A DNA stretch of 52,118 bases from contig JAISWW010000108.1 in NCBI GenBank assembly GCA_031270705.1, positions 1-52,118 of the forward strand, read 5' to 3'. A model generated the notes under the pieces. It saw only the letters and a program-made list of their open reading frames with translations. It did not search any database and was not told the origin of the DNA. The stretch comes from Deltaproteobacteria bacterium. Its GTDB lineage: Bacteria > Desulfobacterota > Desulfarculia > Adiutricales > Adiutricaceae. Of this stretch, positions 16,782 through 26,064 are shown in pieces; the first letter of the stretch is position 1; each line of letters starts with the position of its first letter. The position numbers and the translations under genes are program-made.

Positions 16782-18011
16782 ATGAAACGCTCATTTTGGA
16801 AAATTTTTCTCATCTTGATCCTCATCCTCGGTGGGGCCACGCTCTTCGTTTTAAAGCCCTGGCAAGACAAAACCCCACCCAATTTCTATCGTCTCCAACG
16901 CGTGGCCAAAGGGCAATTGCGCTTAGCGGTCAGCGCCACGGGAGCCTTGAACCCGGTGCGCTTAGTCAATGTGGGCACCCAAGTTTCGGGCACTATTCGC
17001 GAATTAAAGGTGGATTTTAACGATCAGGTTAAAGCTGGGGATCTGATGGTGGTCTTAGACGACGATCTTTTTCAAGCCAAAGTCAACATGGCCAAAGCCC
17101 ATGTGCGGACAGCCGAGGCCCAAGTTCGCTTGGCTCGCATCAAGTACGATCGCCTGGTGAAATTGCGGCAAGCCGGAGCCACCCCCCAAGAGGAGCTGGA
17201 CACGGCCAAAGCCAATCTCGATATCGCCGAGGCGGGTTTAGAGCAACAAGTCGCCTCTTTAAACCAAGATATCTATAACCTCAATAACACCAAGATCTTG
17301 GCCCCCATCGATGGCGTGGTCATCAATCGAGCCGTGGACGTGGGCCAAACTGTGGCCGCGAGCTTTCAGACCCCCACCCTCATCGACATCGCCGGGGATC
17401 TGACGGAAATGCAAATCAACGCCAGTTTCGCCGAGGCGGATATTGGTCGCTTAAAACCAGGCTTAGCGGCCTCTTTTACCGTGGACGCTTACCCTGGCTC
17501 CACTTTTAAGGGCGTTTTAAGGCAAATCCGCTTAAATCCCACGACCACTTCCAACGTGGTGACCTACGACGTGGTGGTGGACGTCAATAACCTAGATGGC
17601 CGCTTATTGCCGGGCATGACGGCTTACGTGGACATAGAGCTGTACCGCGAGGATAACGCCCTCATAATTCCGAACACGGCCCTCAATTATCGGCCCTCCC
17701 AAGCCCCCTCGCGCGAGAATGGCTCCTTAGCCTCTCAAGCCGTGGTCGAGGCCAACCCCGAAAACGCCCCGACCGAGGGGGAAGCTTATGTTTTGGATAA
17801 GGGTCAGCCTCGCCGAGTCCCATTGACCTTGGGGGCCACGGATCTGCGCTCCACGGTCGTTAAATCAGGCCAGCTGGAACCAGGGGATATGGTCATCATT
17901 GGCGAAAACGTCCAGTCCACAGCCGAAAGAACGCTATTCTCTCGGCCCGCTGGCCAAGGCGGACCACCTCCAGGTGGCGGCGGCGGTGGCGGGGGACGCC
18001 GAGGTTTCTAA
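16782..18011 (+). CDS. macA: MacA-type periplasmic adaptor of an ABC efflux pump
   Basis: A 409-residue HlyD-family membrane-fusion protein. An N-terminal membrane anchor (FWKIFLILILILGGATLFVL) is followed by the barrel-sandwich half-motif, a helical hairpin (residues about 100-165) and beta-barrel domains. It links the inner-membrane MacB parts to an outer-membrane channel such as TolC, which is not in the window. The ATG at 16782 is preferred to the TTG at 16776. The C-terminus is an unusual glycine-rich run (GGPPPGGGGGGGGRRGF). It overlaps the next gene by one base (TAATG). Confidence 0.92.
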   Translation: MKRSFWKIFLILILILGGATLFVLKPWQDKTPPNFYRLQRVAKGQLRLAVSATGALNPVRLVNVGTQVSGTIRELKVDFNDQVKAGDLMVVLDDDLFQAKVNMAKAHVRTAEAQVRLARIKYDRLVKLRQAGATPQEELDTAKANLDIAEAGLEQQVASLNQDIYNLNNTKILAPIDGVVINRAVDVGQTVAASFQTPTLIDIAGDLTEMQINASFAEADIGRLKPGLAASFTVDAYPGSTFKGVLRQIRLNPTTTSNVVTYDVVVDVNNLDGRLLPGMTAYVDIELYREDNALIIPNTALNYRPSQAPSRENGSLASQAVVEANPENAPTEGEAYVLDKGQPRRVPLTLGATDLRSTVVKSGQLEPGDMVIIGENVQSTAERTLFSRPAGQGGPPPGGGGGGGGRRGF

Positions 18012-18712
18012 TGGGCGTGGTCATCGAAACCCAGAACCTCACCAAAAGCTATCCCACGGGGGCGGGAGATTTGCCAGTTCTGCACGGGGTGGATTTTACC
18101 TTGGAGTCCGGCGAGTTTACGGCCATCATGGGTCCCTCTGGCTCGGGCAAATCCACCTTCATGAACATCCTCGGTTGCTTGGATAGGCCGACCTCAGGGG
18201 TTTATAAGCTCTTAGGGGAAGAGGTGGCCAAACTGTCCCCGGATCAGCTGGCTCACCGGCGTCTCCACTATATTGGCTTTGTCTTTCAGGGTTTTAATCT
18301 TCTGCCTAGAGCCGATCTCTTGGAAAACGTCTCCTTGCCCCTTTTATACGCTCGTCTGCCCGCCCAGCAGCGGAAAATCAGGGCCATGGAAATGCTGGAG
18401 CAAGTCGGTTTAGCTCCTTGGGCCAAACATCGCCCCTCGCAAGTTTCTGGCGGCCAACAACAAAGAGCGGCCATCGCTAGAGCTTTAGTGGCCAAACCCT
18501 CTCTAATCTTGGCCGACGAGCCCACCGGCAATCTCGACACCCAGACCTCCGACGAGATTATGGCTCTTTTAAGTCGCTTAAACGACGAGGGCATCACTTT
18601 GGTTTTGGTGACCCATGAGCCAGACGTGGCTAGATACGCCAAAAGACTCACTCGGTTTAGAGATGGCTTATTGGTGGAAGATAGCCCAGTGCTCGATCGA
18701 CGGAGACCATAA
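18011..18712 (+). CDS. macB: MacB-type ABC transporter ATPase
   Basis: A 233-residue ABC ATPase of the LolD/MacB group. Walker A is GPSGSGKST (about 43-51), the signature is VSGGQQQRAAIARAL (about 145-159) and Walker B is LILADEPTGNLD. In E. coli the MacB ATPase and permease are one polypeptide; here they are two genes joined by a TAATG overlap. It powers export of a small molecule or peptide or a virulence factor across the envelope; the substrate is unknown. Confidence 0.93.
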   Translation: MGVVIETQNLTKSYPTGAGDLPVLHGVDFTLESGEFTAIMGPSGSGKSTFMNILGCLDRPTSGVYKLLGEEVAKLSPDQLAHRRLHYIGFVFQGFNLLPRADLLENVSLPLLYARLPAQQRKIRAMEMLEQVGLAPWAKHRPSQVSGGQQQRAAIARALVAKPSLILADEPTGNLDTQTSDEIMALLSRLNDEGITLVLVTHEPDVARYAKRLTRFRDGLLVEDSPVLDRRRP

Positions 18713-19935
18713 TGTTAGCTCCTTTAACAATAGAAGCCATCCGGGCCATGATCGCCAACCGCTTAAGAACCTTTTTAACCATGCTGGGCATGGTGATTGG
18801 GGTCGGGGCCGTGGTCTTAATGCTCGCCGTGGGCGAAGGCACCAGGATCACCATCCGCAAGCAAGTGGAAACCCTTGGCACTAACTTATTTATAGTCTTG
18901 GCTGGTTTTCAACAAGCCTCGGGAGCTCGCACTGGCTCAGGCAGTCGGCACACTCTGACCGAAGCCGACGGCAAAGCCTTATTGGAATTGGAAGGAGTGG
19001 CCTTAGCTTCCCCGGTCGTCAATAACAACCTCCAATTAGTGGCTGGGGGGCAAAACTGGAACTGCATGGTCATGGGCGTCAATGAAATGTACCTCCCCTT
19101 AAGGGATTGGGAGGTGGCGAGTGGGCGGCCCATGGACGCTTTGGACGTCTCTTCGGCGGCGAGGTTAGTTTGGCTAGGCAAATCCACGGCCAAAGAGCTT
19201 TTTGGCTCCATGGAGCCGGTGGGTCAAGGGGTGAGGCTGGGTCAAGTGCCCTTTACCGTGGCCGGAATTTTGGCCACCAAAGGCCAAAGCCTGGATGGTC
19301 GCGACCAAGACGACACGGCTATCGTGCCCTTAAGCGCCTCCCAACGATACCTCGTTGGTAGCCGTTTTCGGGGTAGCATTCGGATGATCATGGTGCAAGC
19401 CGATAACCCCCAGATCATGACCTCTTTACAAGAGGATATGCGCCGCCTCTTGCGGGAGAGGCATCATCTTATTGACGCTTCCCAAGATGACGACTTTTTT
19501 ATCAATAACATGTCTTCTTTAATGGAAACCGCCGAGAACATGGCTAAATCCATGACCCTTCTTTTGGGGGCCATCGCTTCCGTCTCTTTATGCGTGGGGG
19601 GCATCGGCATTATGAATATTATGCTGGTCTCCGTTACTGAGCGGACAAGGGAGATTGGCATTAGGCTCTCCATTGGGGCTCGGCAAAGGGATATCTTAAC
19701 TCAGTTTATGTTAGAGGCGGTTTTGGTCTCTTTGACTGGCGGGTTACTCGGTTTAGGGGCTGGAGCCATTGGGGCTTGGTTGGTCTCTTATTTTTTACAG
19801 ACCAGCGTCTTTATAACGCCCATGTCTCTCATTCTCTCCTTTACCGTCTCGGCGGGCATTGGGTTATTTTTTGGCTTTTATCCAGCCTATAAAGCGGCGG
19901 GTCAAGATCCCATAGAGGCTTTGCGCTTCCAATAA
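18712..19935 (+). CDS. macB: MacB-type ABC permease
   Basis: A 407-residue permease with the MacB periplasmic core after the first membrane helix (residues about 20-42) and the FtsX-like three-helix region at the C-terminus (about 280-400). The motifs SVTERTREIGIRLSIGARQRDIL and the final AGQDPIEALRFQ are typical of MacB/FtsX permeases. It ends the macA-ATPase-permease operon. Its last codons and stop lie in the first unit of a 23-bp tandem repeat, so copies of the gene end continue downstream. Confidence 0.93.
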   Translation: MLAPLTIEAIRAMIANRLRTFLTMLGMVIGVGAVVLMLAVGEGTRITIRKQVETLGTNLFIVLAGFQQASGARTGSGSRHTLTEADGKALLELEGVALASPVVNNNLQLVAGGQNWNCMVMGVNEMYLPLRDWEVASGRPMDALDVSSAARLVWLGKSTAKELFGSMEPVGQGVRLGQVPFTVAGILATKGQSLDGRDQDDTAIVPLSASQRYLVGSRFRGSIRMIMVQADNPQIMTSLQEDMRRLLRERHHLIDASQDDDFFINNMSSLMETAENMAKSMTLLLGAIASVSLCVGGIGIMNIMLVSVTERTREIGIRLSIGARQRDILTQFMLEAVLVSLTGGLLGLGAGAIGAWLVSYFLQTSVFITPMSLILSFTVSAGIGLFFGFYPAYKAAGQDPIEALRFQ

Positions 19936-20001
19936 TAGCCGCTTTGCGTTTCCAATAATAGCGGCTTCGCGCTTCCAATAATAGCCGCTTCGCGTTTCCA
20001 A
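19923..20001 (+). repeat. 23-bp tandem repeat, 3.4 units, at the macB stop
   Basis: Units begin at 19923, 19946, 19969 and, partial, 19992; each carries (C/T)TTCCAATAATAG and GC(C/G)GCTT(T/C)GCG. The first unit includes the last macB codons and the stop. Twenty-three is not a multiple of three and each unit brings a stop, so the coding end is duplicated without extending the protein. Confidence 0.9.
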
Positions 20002-20082
20002 AAAAAGCTGAGACTAAGAAAGATTTTCGCTCAGCTCCGCTAGATAAGAATCAAGGAAAAGAAAAGAGAGCGAGGTTCTTTT

Positions 20083-20114
20083 ATGAGCGAGCCCCAATAA
20101 TGGGGCTCGCTCAT
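20083..20114. terminator. 14-bp perfect hairpin between convergent genes
   Basis: ATGAGCGAGCCCCA (20083-20096), loop ATAA, then its exact complement (20101-20114). It lies between the macB stop and the autotransporter stop. There is no T run directly after it on either strand, so it may act as a bidirectional transcript end or 3' stabiliser rather than a classical terminator. Confidence 0.6.
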
Positions 20115-20159
20115 TGTATCTAGATTCTCGCCTAGATTTGTTTCAAGCCAAAGGCCTTA

Positions 20160-23100
20160 TTAGAAGTTAAAGCCAAGACCTAAAGCGGCGTTGTGGCTGA
20201 TAAACTTACTAGAGGCGTCTAGATCGTAGTTAACGAAAATATCCACCCGGTCGCTAATATCATATTTGAGCCCAACGCCCACTTGCGCGCTTCCCCGAGC
20301 CGGTTTAATCCCTTCAGGATTCATCCTCCTGTTGTGTTGCCACCCATTGGAGTTTATCAGGCCGTCGCGTAGCGAGCGACCGGGTTTTTGAGCCACAAAG
20401 GTGTAACCAGCCCTAAACTCAGGGGTAATCTTGCCCGACCCAGTCTCAAAAGAGCCATTAAGCTTTAAGAGAATTGGAATCTCCACAATATGATCTGTTT
20501 TCTTGTCGAAATAGTTGGCGGTGGCCTGAGAGTTAACTACCCGCTCAGCGAAGGCGTCTTGCTGAACGCTTATGTATCTCAACCCCACGGAGGGAGTGAA
20601 TTTAAGGTTACCAAAATCAAAGATCTTGCCCACCCGGGCCCCAAACTGCCAAGTATCAATATCAAAGTCGCCGGTTTTATAGCCGCCGTTCCAGGTTAAG
20701 ATTTTGGAGTCATTTTTGGAATGAGAGTAGGCCACATTGGCGTCAAAGAAGAAACCATTGTCTAAAAGATAGCTACCGTAAATCCCGACTCCCGCCGTAT
20801 CCGTATCCACGGTCGAAAAACCGTCATTGCTCTCGATTTTGCCAAAGGAGAAGGAGGTCACGATACCAAAGCGAAGACCTGGGAAACCCTCGGCCCGGCG
20901 ATCGTAACCCAAGCTAAACCCACCCGCGTTGTAATCGTAACCATCAATCCCGTCGCGATCCTTTTGACGGGCCCAAGAACCGAATCCGCCAACCCAAGCC
21001 CGATTAAAGGCGTCCGCCGCGCCAGCCGCTGGAGCCGCCGAGTTTAGGGACTCATGAATTTGATCCAAACGCTTAAAGACCACGCCCTGAACTTTAACCG
21101 TCGTTTCCGCGACGCCTTGGGAGACGCCCAGAATATATTCGCCCGTAATCTCTTTTAAGACTCGATTTAAGACGCCCTTATCGCCAGTCTTAACGGCGTC
21201 GGCAATCCTTTTGTTAACCTGAGCGGCCAAAATGATTAGTTCTGGGCCGCCAAGACCATTTGATATGTCTTTTACAATATGGTCTGATAAGGAGAGAAAC
21301 TCTTTTTGGTTATGAGTGGAAGAATCTAAATCTGTCCCACCCTGAGAGATTATCTGGCCCGCGTCTTTATATCCATTAATATTGATAGCGATTAAACCAG
21401 ATACTGAATTATCAGAGACAATTGTAAATAGATCGCTATTAAAATTTTCTTCTGGATTTAAGTTTAAAGCGCCAGCGCTAGTATCAATTTCAATAATTTT
21501 TGAGCCAAGAGATACTTCATCTGGATTTTTCGCTTCTATACGCGCTACTTCATTTGTTGAATTAATGTTAAGATCTCCAACTATATGAAGAAGTCCTTGG
21601 GCGGTAGAATTAGTATCAAATCTAAAAGTTGAGGCGTTATAAAATGTTACATTGCCTTTGACTTGAAGTTCATGTAAGCCAACGTCTAAGATTCCGCCAA
21701 GTTCTAGGCCTGCGGCGTCAGTAATGGTCAAATTAGCGTCGCTTACAAGATTTATAGAGCTAGGAGAATTTAGAATCAAAGATTTTTGAAATATGATATC
21801 GCCACCGCCAGCCCCAAAATACAGCTGACTATTGTCGACTTCAACGCCTTGGCTGGTAAATATTAACTGATCAGTAGTCGAGTTAAAATAGTGCTCGCCT
21901 CCACCTAAAGTAAATTTATTGGCGGAAATATTTCCGGCGTAAGTTGTCTTTACGCCAGAAATTGATATATTGCCTAGAGTGTTAATATAATTAAATGTGT
22001 TATTGCCACCCGTGACTTTAACGTCGCCGCCAATCAAGTTTAAGTCGCCTTTGAACTCTGTGAGGCCACCAGTAATTGTCAGATTTTGACCCGCGCCCAA
22101 GACTTTAACATTGGCGAATGTATTTTCGCCGCCAGAAATTAAAACTTCTCCTAGCGTTACGCTAAGGTCATTTTGAAACTCTGTGACGCCCCCACTAATC
22201 GCGACGCTGTTATTAACAATGGCTCCGTTCTTAAATAGAGTATCTCCTCCAGTAACGCTTAAATTCCCCAGATCGGCTGTTTGATTGACCGTGTTTTCGC
22301 CACCAGCAATTAATAACTCGCCACTAATATTTACGGTTCCATTGACATAATTTGGAACTGAGCCAGCCTCAAAGACTACTGAGTTATTCGCGCCATTATC
22401 CCCTAAAATTGAGCCAGAAATATTAGCTCCCCTTAAGATTACTCTGTTATGGTTATTATTAGTCGTTGAGCCAGAATAGCCACCGGTGACATTGCCGCTA
22501 ACGTTAACGCCTGACAAAATCACCAGGTTGTTTGAAGCGTTGCCGCTAGAGGAGAAACCGCCATAAACATTTTTCGAGACGTTAACCCCAGACAAAGTTA
22601 CCTGGTTGTTTGAAGCGTTGCCGGAACTGGAGTGACCGCCATAAACATTGGTGACGTTCACCCCAGACAAATTAACCTGGTTGTTGGAAGCGTTTCCTGA
22701 ACCGCCGGAGTAACCGCCATAAACAGAGGAGGCGTTAACCCCAGTCAAATTTACCTTGTTGTTTAAAGCGTCGCCATAACCGGATAAACCGCCATAAACA
22801 TCATACGAGACGTTCACCCCATTCAAAGTTACCTGGTTGTTTGAAACCTCACCTGAACCTTCGGAGCGACCGCCATAAACATAGGAGACGATAACCTCAG
22901 ATAAAGTTACCTGGTTGTTTGAAGCGTTGTAGGCGGCGCTACCGCCATAAACCTTGCCCGTGACGTTAACCCCAGACAAAGTTACCTGGTTGTTTAAAGC
23001 GTGGCCGTTATGGGAGTAACCGCCATAAACATTGTAGGAGACGTTCACCCCAGACAAAGTTACCTGGTTGTTTGAAGCGTCGCCTAAAGCGGTATTTGAC

Positions 23101-24845
23101 CAACCGCCATAAACAGAGGAGACGTTCACCCCAGACAAAGTTACCTGGTTGTTTGAAGCGTTGCCGAAAGCGATATTTGAGCAACCGCCCACAACATCAC
23201 CTAAGACGTTAACCCCAGTCAGATTAACCTGGTTGTTTGAAGCGTTGCCGGGACCGGATAAACCGCCATAAACAGAGGAGACGTTCATCCCAGTCAAAGT
23301 TACCTGGTTGTTTGAAGCGTGGCCGGAACCGGAGCTACCGCCAATAACATAGGAGACGTTCACCCCAGTCAGATTAACCTGGTTGCTGGATGCGTCGCCG
23401 GAATCGGAGTGACCGCCACAAACATAGTCAATTGACTTTAACGTGTTGGAAATCTCAACTATATTATTATTAGCCTGGCCCAGGGTGGCGTAACCACCAT
23501 AGACTTCACCAGTCACATTGCCGCCCGTAATATTAACCAAGTTATTGATCACATTCGCGACTGAGTTAGAGCCCGCGTAACCACCATAAATATTGACCGC
23601 GTCGGCCCCCGAAAAATGGACTACGTTATGGTGGACATTTCCACCTTCAGAATTGGCTCCTGTACTACCACCAAAGATCGCTTCTGTAATATTTCCACCA
23701 GTAACAGTAACATTGTTAGAAGCCACGTCTCCGGTAAAATTATCCAAAGCGTATCCGCCCGCGACTATCTTTGCGGATCCACCTTTATAGGTAACTTTAT
23801 TATCGCTAATTGTTCCATTTGTGTTGTGGCCCGCTTGACCACCGGCCACAACACCATCCTCTGAATGATATTGATTGGGTTGAGAATGATCTCCGATAAA
23901 GCCACCTTCATTATCTATAATTACTTCATTAAATCTTACGCTACCATTTTGAGGGGAACGGCCTGATGACAGGACGCCACCACTTACTTCACTCCGATTA
24001 CCGGTTATATTTGATGAGCCGTTAATTGTCACAGAGTTGTTTTCCGCGTAAACTCTAGCGTTAACATCACCGTCAACGCCATCCGCTTTGCCGCCAATCA
24101 CGTCGCCATCACCGCTATTGCCACTAATATTGCTGTTAGTGAATATAATAGTGTTGTTAGAAGCTGAGGCGCCGACACCAGCCCAAGCGTGTTGACCGAC
24201 TTTAGCGTCAGTTATTTTTACAGTATTGTTAAAGGCTATGCCATTTTGAGAATTGCCACCATAAACGTCCCTATGAACTGTCCCGTTATCTATAATCACC
24301 TGATTATTTTTAACAGTGGCTTCAGCGACATCGGAGAGACCTCCAAAAACAGACCCTTTCAATCCTTCTACATCAGAGCCAATTACAGTTCCATTTTTTA
24401 TAGTTACTATATTATTACTAACATTGCCACCATCTATAGCTGGATTCAAATTGACTCCACCAATAACAGAAATATTTAAATTCGCTGGATTTAATGATGT
24501 TATGGTTATTCTGTTCCCTGAGGCGTTATCGCCTGGGCTAATAAACGCGTTCATGCCACCAGACACGATAATTCCCTCCGTAGCGTTACCTAATTGTTCT
24601 AACGTGCCAGTTGGGACCGAAAATGTAATAGTTAGAGTAGACTCATTAATAAAAAATTCAAAATCGCTATCCGCCGACGCGGGATTTAAGTCGATGGTAT
24701 TATTGATGTATTTGTCTAAAGCCGCTCTGGCCGAACCGACCCAACTAAAAAGAGCTATTACAAAAACCCCAAGCCCTAAAATGAAAGCCCCAGCCTGACC
24801 AACCTTATTAAGGCTAGTCGCTGGAAAGGCCCTTTGCCCCCTCAT
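20160..24845 (-). CDS. large repeat-rich autotransporter
   Basis: A 1561-residue type Va-like secreted protein. The start at 24845 is chosen because GGAGG lies 7 bases before it; the ATG at 24860 sits on top of that ribosome binding site. A signal peptide (hydrophobic GAFILGLGVFVIALFSWVG, cleavage after SARA) leads to a passenger rich in Asn, Gly, Val and Ser, as in beta-helices. A central block has many copies of a unit like NNQVTLSGVNVSxxVYGGxS with a GNAS spacer. A second region with NLSVTGGDTLFKNGA-type repeats follows. The last 280 or so residues form the outer-membrane barrel, starting near VGGFGSWARQKDRDG and ending in the canonical aromatic GLGFNF. The likely role is adhesion or host-surface contact. 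Confidence 0.92.
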   Translation of the reverse strand: MRGQRAFPATSLNKVGQAGAFILGLGVFVIALFSWVGSARAALDKYINNTIDLNPASADSDFEFFINESTLTITFSVPTGTLEQLGNATEGIIVSGGMNAFISPGDNASGNRITITSLNPANLNISVIGGVNLNPAIDGGNVSNNIVTIKNGTVIGSDVEGLKGSVFGGLSDVAEATVKNNQVIIDNGTVHRDVYGGNSQNGIAFNNTVKITDAKVGQHAWAGVGASASNNTIIFTNSNISGNSGDGDVIGGKADGVDGDVNARVYAENNSVTINGSSNITGNRSEVSGGVLSSGRSPQNGSVRFNEVIIDNEGGFIGDHSQPNQYHSEDGVVAGGQAGHNTNGTISDNKVTYKGGSAKIVAGGYALDNFTGDVASNNVTVTGGNITEAIFGGSTGANSEGGNVHHNVVHFSGADAVNIYGGYAGSNSVANVINNLVNITGGNVTGEVYGGYATLGQANNNIVEISNTLKSIDYVCGGHSDSGDASSNQVNLTGVNVSYVIGGSSGSGHASNNQVTLTGMNVSSVYGGLSGPGNASNNQVNLTGVNVLGDVVGGCSNIAFGNASNNQVTLSGVNVSSVYGGWSNTALGDASNNQVTLSGVNVSYNVYGGYSHNGHALNNQVTLSGVNVTGKVYGGSAAYNASNNQVTLSEVIVSYVYGGRSEGSGEVSNNQVTLNGVNVSYDVYGGLSGYGDALNNKVNLTGVNASSVYGGYSGGSGNASNNQVNLSGVNVTNVYGGHSSSGNASNNQVTLSGVNVSKNVYGGFSSSGNASNNLVILSGVNVSGNVTGGYSGSTTNNNHNRVILRGANISGSILGDNGANNSVVFEAGSVPNYVNGTVNISGELLIAGGENTVNQTADLGNLSVTGGDTLFKNGAIVNNSVAISGGVTEFQNDLSVTLGEVLISGGENTFANVKVLGAGQNLTITGGLTEFKGDLNLIGGDVKVTGGNNTFNYINTLGNISISGVKTTYAGNISANKFTLGGGEHYFNSTTDQLIFTSQGVEVDNSQLYFGAGGGDIIFQKSLILNSPSSINLVSDANLTITDAAGLELGGILDVGLHELQVKGNVTFYNASTFRFDTNSTAQGLLHIVGDLNINSTNEVARIEAKNPDEVSLGSKIIEIDTSAGALNLNPEENFNSDLFTIVSDNSVSGLIAININGYKDAGQIISQGGTDLDSSTHNQKEFLSLSDHIVKDISNGLGGPELIILAAQVNKRIADAVKTGDKGVLNRVLKEITGEYILGVSQGVAETTVKVQGVVFKRLDQIHESLNSAAPAAGAADAFNRAWVGGFGSWARQKDRDGIDGYDYNAGGFSLGYDRRAEGFPGLRFGIVTSFSFGKIESNDGFSTVDTDTAGVGIYGSYLLDNGFFFDANVAYSHSKNDSKILTWNGGYKTGDFDIDTWQFGARVGKIFDFGNLKFTPSVGLRYISVQQDAFAERVVNSQATANYFDKKTDHIVEIPILLKLNGSFETGSGKITPEFRAGYTFVAQKPGRSLRDGLINSNGWQHNRRMNPEGIKPARGSAQVGVGLKYDISDRVDIFVNYDLDASSKFISHNAALGLGFNF
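22480..23480 (-). repeat. autotransporter passenger repeat block
   Basis: About fifteen in-frame units of roughly 60-75 bp, encoding NNQV(T/N)L(S/T)GVNVS..VYGG..(S/G)xGxAS. The DNA is very similar from unit to unit (GTTACCTGGTTGTTTGAAGC recurs), so recent duplication or recombination is likely. Unit length varies by whole codons only. Confidence 0.9.
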
Positions 24846-24860
24846 CCGTTTTTCCTCCAT

Positions 24861-25993
24861 TCAAGAAAAACCCAAATAGGTTAAATAAAATTAGGAGTGG
24901 GCAAAGACACCATCATCAGTCGCTAAATCGCTTAGAAATGGGCTGGAGCTGGATTGGTCTTCGTCACCACCCGCCGGACATTTGTTTTCCGCCTCGCCCG
25001 ACGTTCCCGTTAAAATATAAATGGAAAAAGGCTCTGCCTCGCCTCCATCAAGCGCTTTGTTTTTACAACAACGCTTGACTGACTATCTTTTTGACATTGA
25101 AAACTTCTTAGGCCACCTCACTACTTGACCTCTCAGCGCGGTCAACAAAATACTTATAAAATTTCAAGAACATCGTCTTTAAAGTTAGCGCAAGAGATAT
25201 AAAATAATATATAGACGAACTGATATGGTAAAAGTTTAGCTAACTTAATTTTTATTACTACATTTAATAATCAAGATATAATTAATGAGGTAAAATATTT
25301 AAAAATATTTTGCTGACCTACCATCTACATGAGTCGCTCGAAACAACAGTTTTTTTATTTTATACCACAAATCTTATTTTGTCAAAATTTTGGCGTCGGA
25401 AATACATAACCTATTGTTGTTTTTGGGCTGTAATAGTCAATCAACTTAAGATGTTATTGGGCAAAAGAGTCAAAAGTAGGAATTTTTTTAGGTCAAAGTA
25501 GACTTTTCCTGGCCATATTAGTGGCTATCAAATCGCGATCACAATATTATTCACGATTTTTGATAAAAATTAAAAAATTCAATATTAATTAAAAAATCAT
25601 CTATATTTAGAGTAGATTTTAAAAACAAAATTTTAAAATATTTTATCAATCTTATATAATAATTAAAAAGTCAAACATTAGTTAAAAAGACATAGTATAG
25701 GCTTAAAGGAAGACAACTTTTTTATAATGGAACTTTTAAAAATATAATAGATCTTTAATATCCTAAAATATTATTTATATATATTTTTCTTAAATTCTCT
25801 CTTTTTACTTTTATATTATTATTTTATACTATATATTTATATTTTACTCATTTTTATATTACCAATCACTTTTTATTTTTATTCTTTATTTTATTTTTTA
25901 GAATATTTTCTTGACTATCTATTGATTTATTATTTTTTAGCCCTAAAAAAGTTGGCCAGGCGACGGTTCTTAAAAAATTACTGGCCATTAGCC
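24861..25993. other. gene-free AT-rich stretch upstream of the autotransporter
   Basis: No convincing gene. The segment 25200-25930 is extremely AT-rich with long runs of A and T; a 63-codon frame at 25310-25501 has no supporting signals. It must contain the autotransporter promoter, but I could not place one with confidence. Confidence 0.5.
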
Positions 25994-26033
25994 AAAAAAA
26001 ACTGGCCAACCAGAGTCGCCTCCAGTTGGCCAG
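25994..26033 (-). terminator. strong intrinsic terminator of fhs
   Basis: On the minus strand a 14-bp stem (CTGGCCAACTGGAG with CTCTGGTTGGCCAG, two G-U pairs) closes a GCGA tetraloop and is followed by eight T. It lies 31 bp after the fhs stop. Confidence 0.92.
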
Positions 26034-26064
26034 GCAAATTAGGCTTTTTGGCCTAGATTAGGTC

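Noticed and set aside
22480-23480. CRISPR-like regular repeats
   Set aside because: The units are in-frame coding repeats without unique spacers of constant length, inside an autotransporter.
25310-25501. 63-codon frame in AT-rich DNA
   Set aside because: No ribosome binding site, family or conservation evidence.
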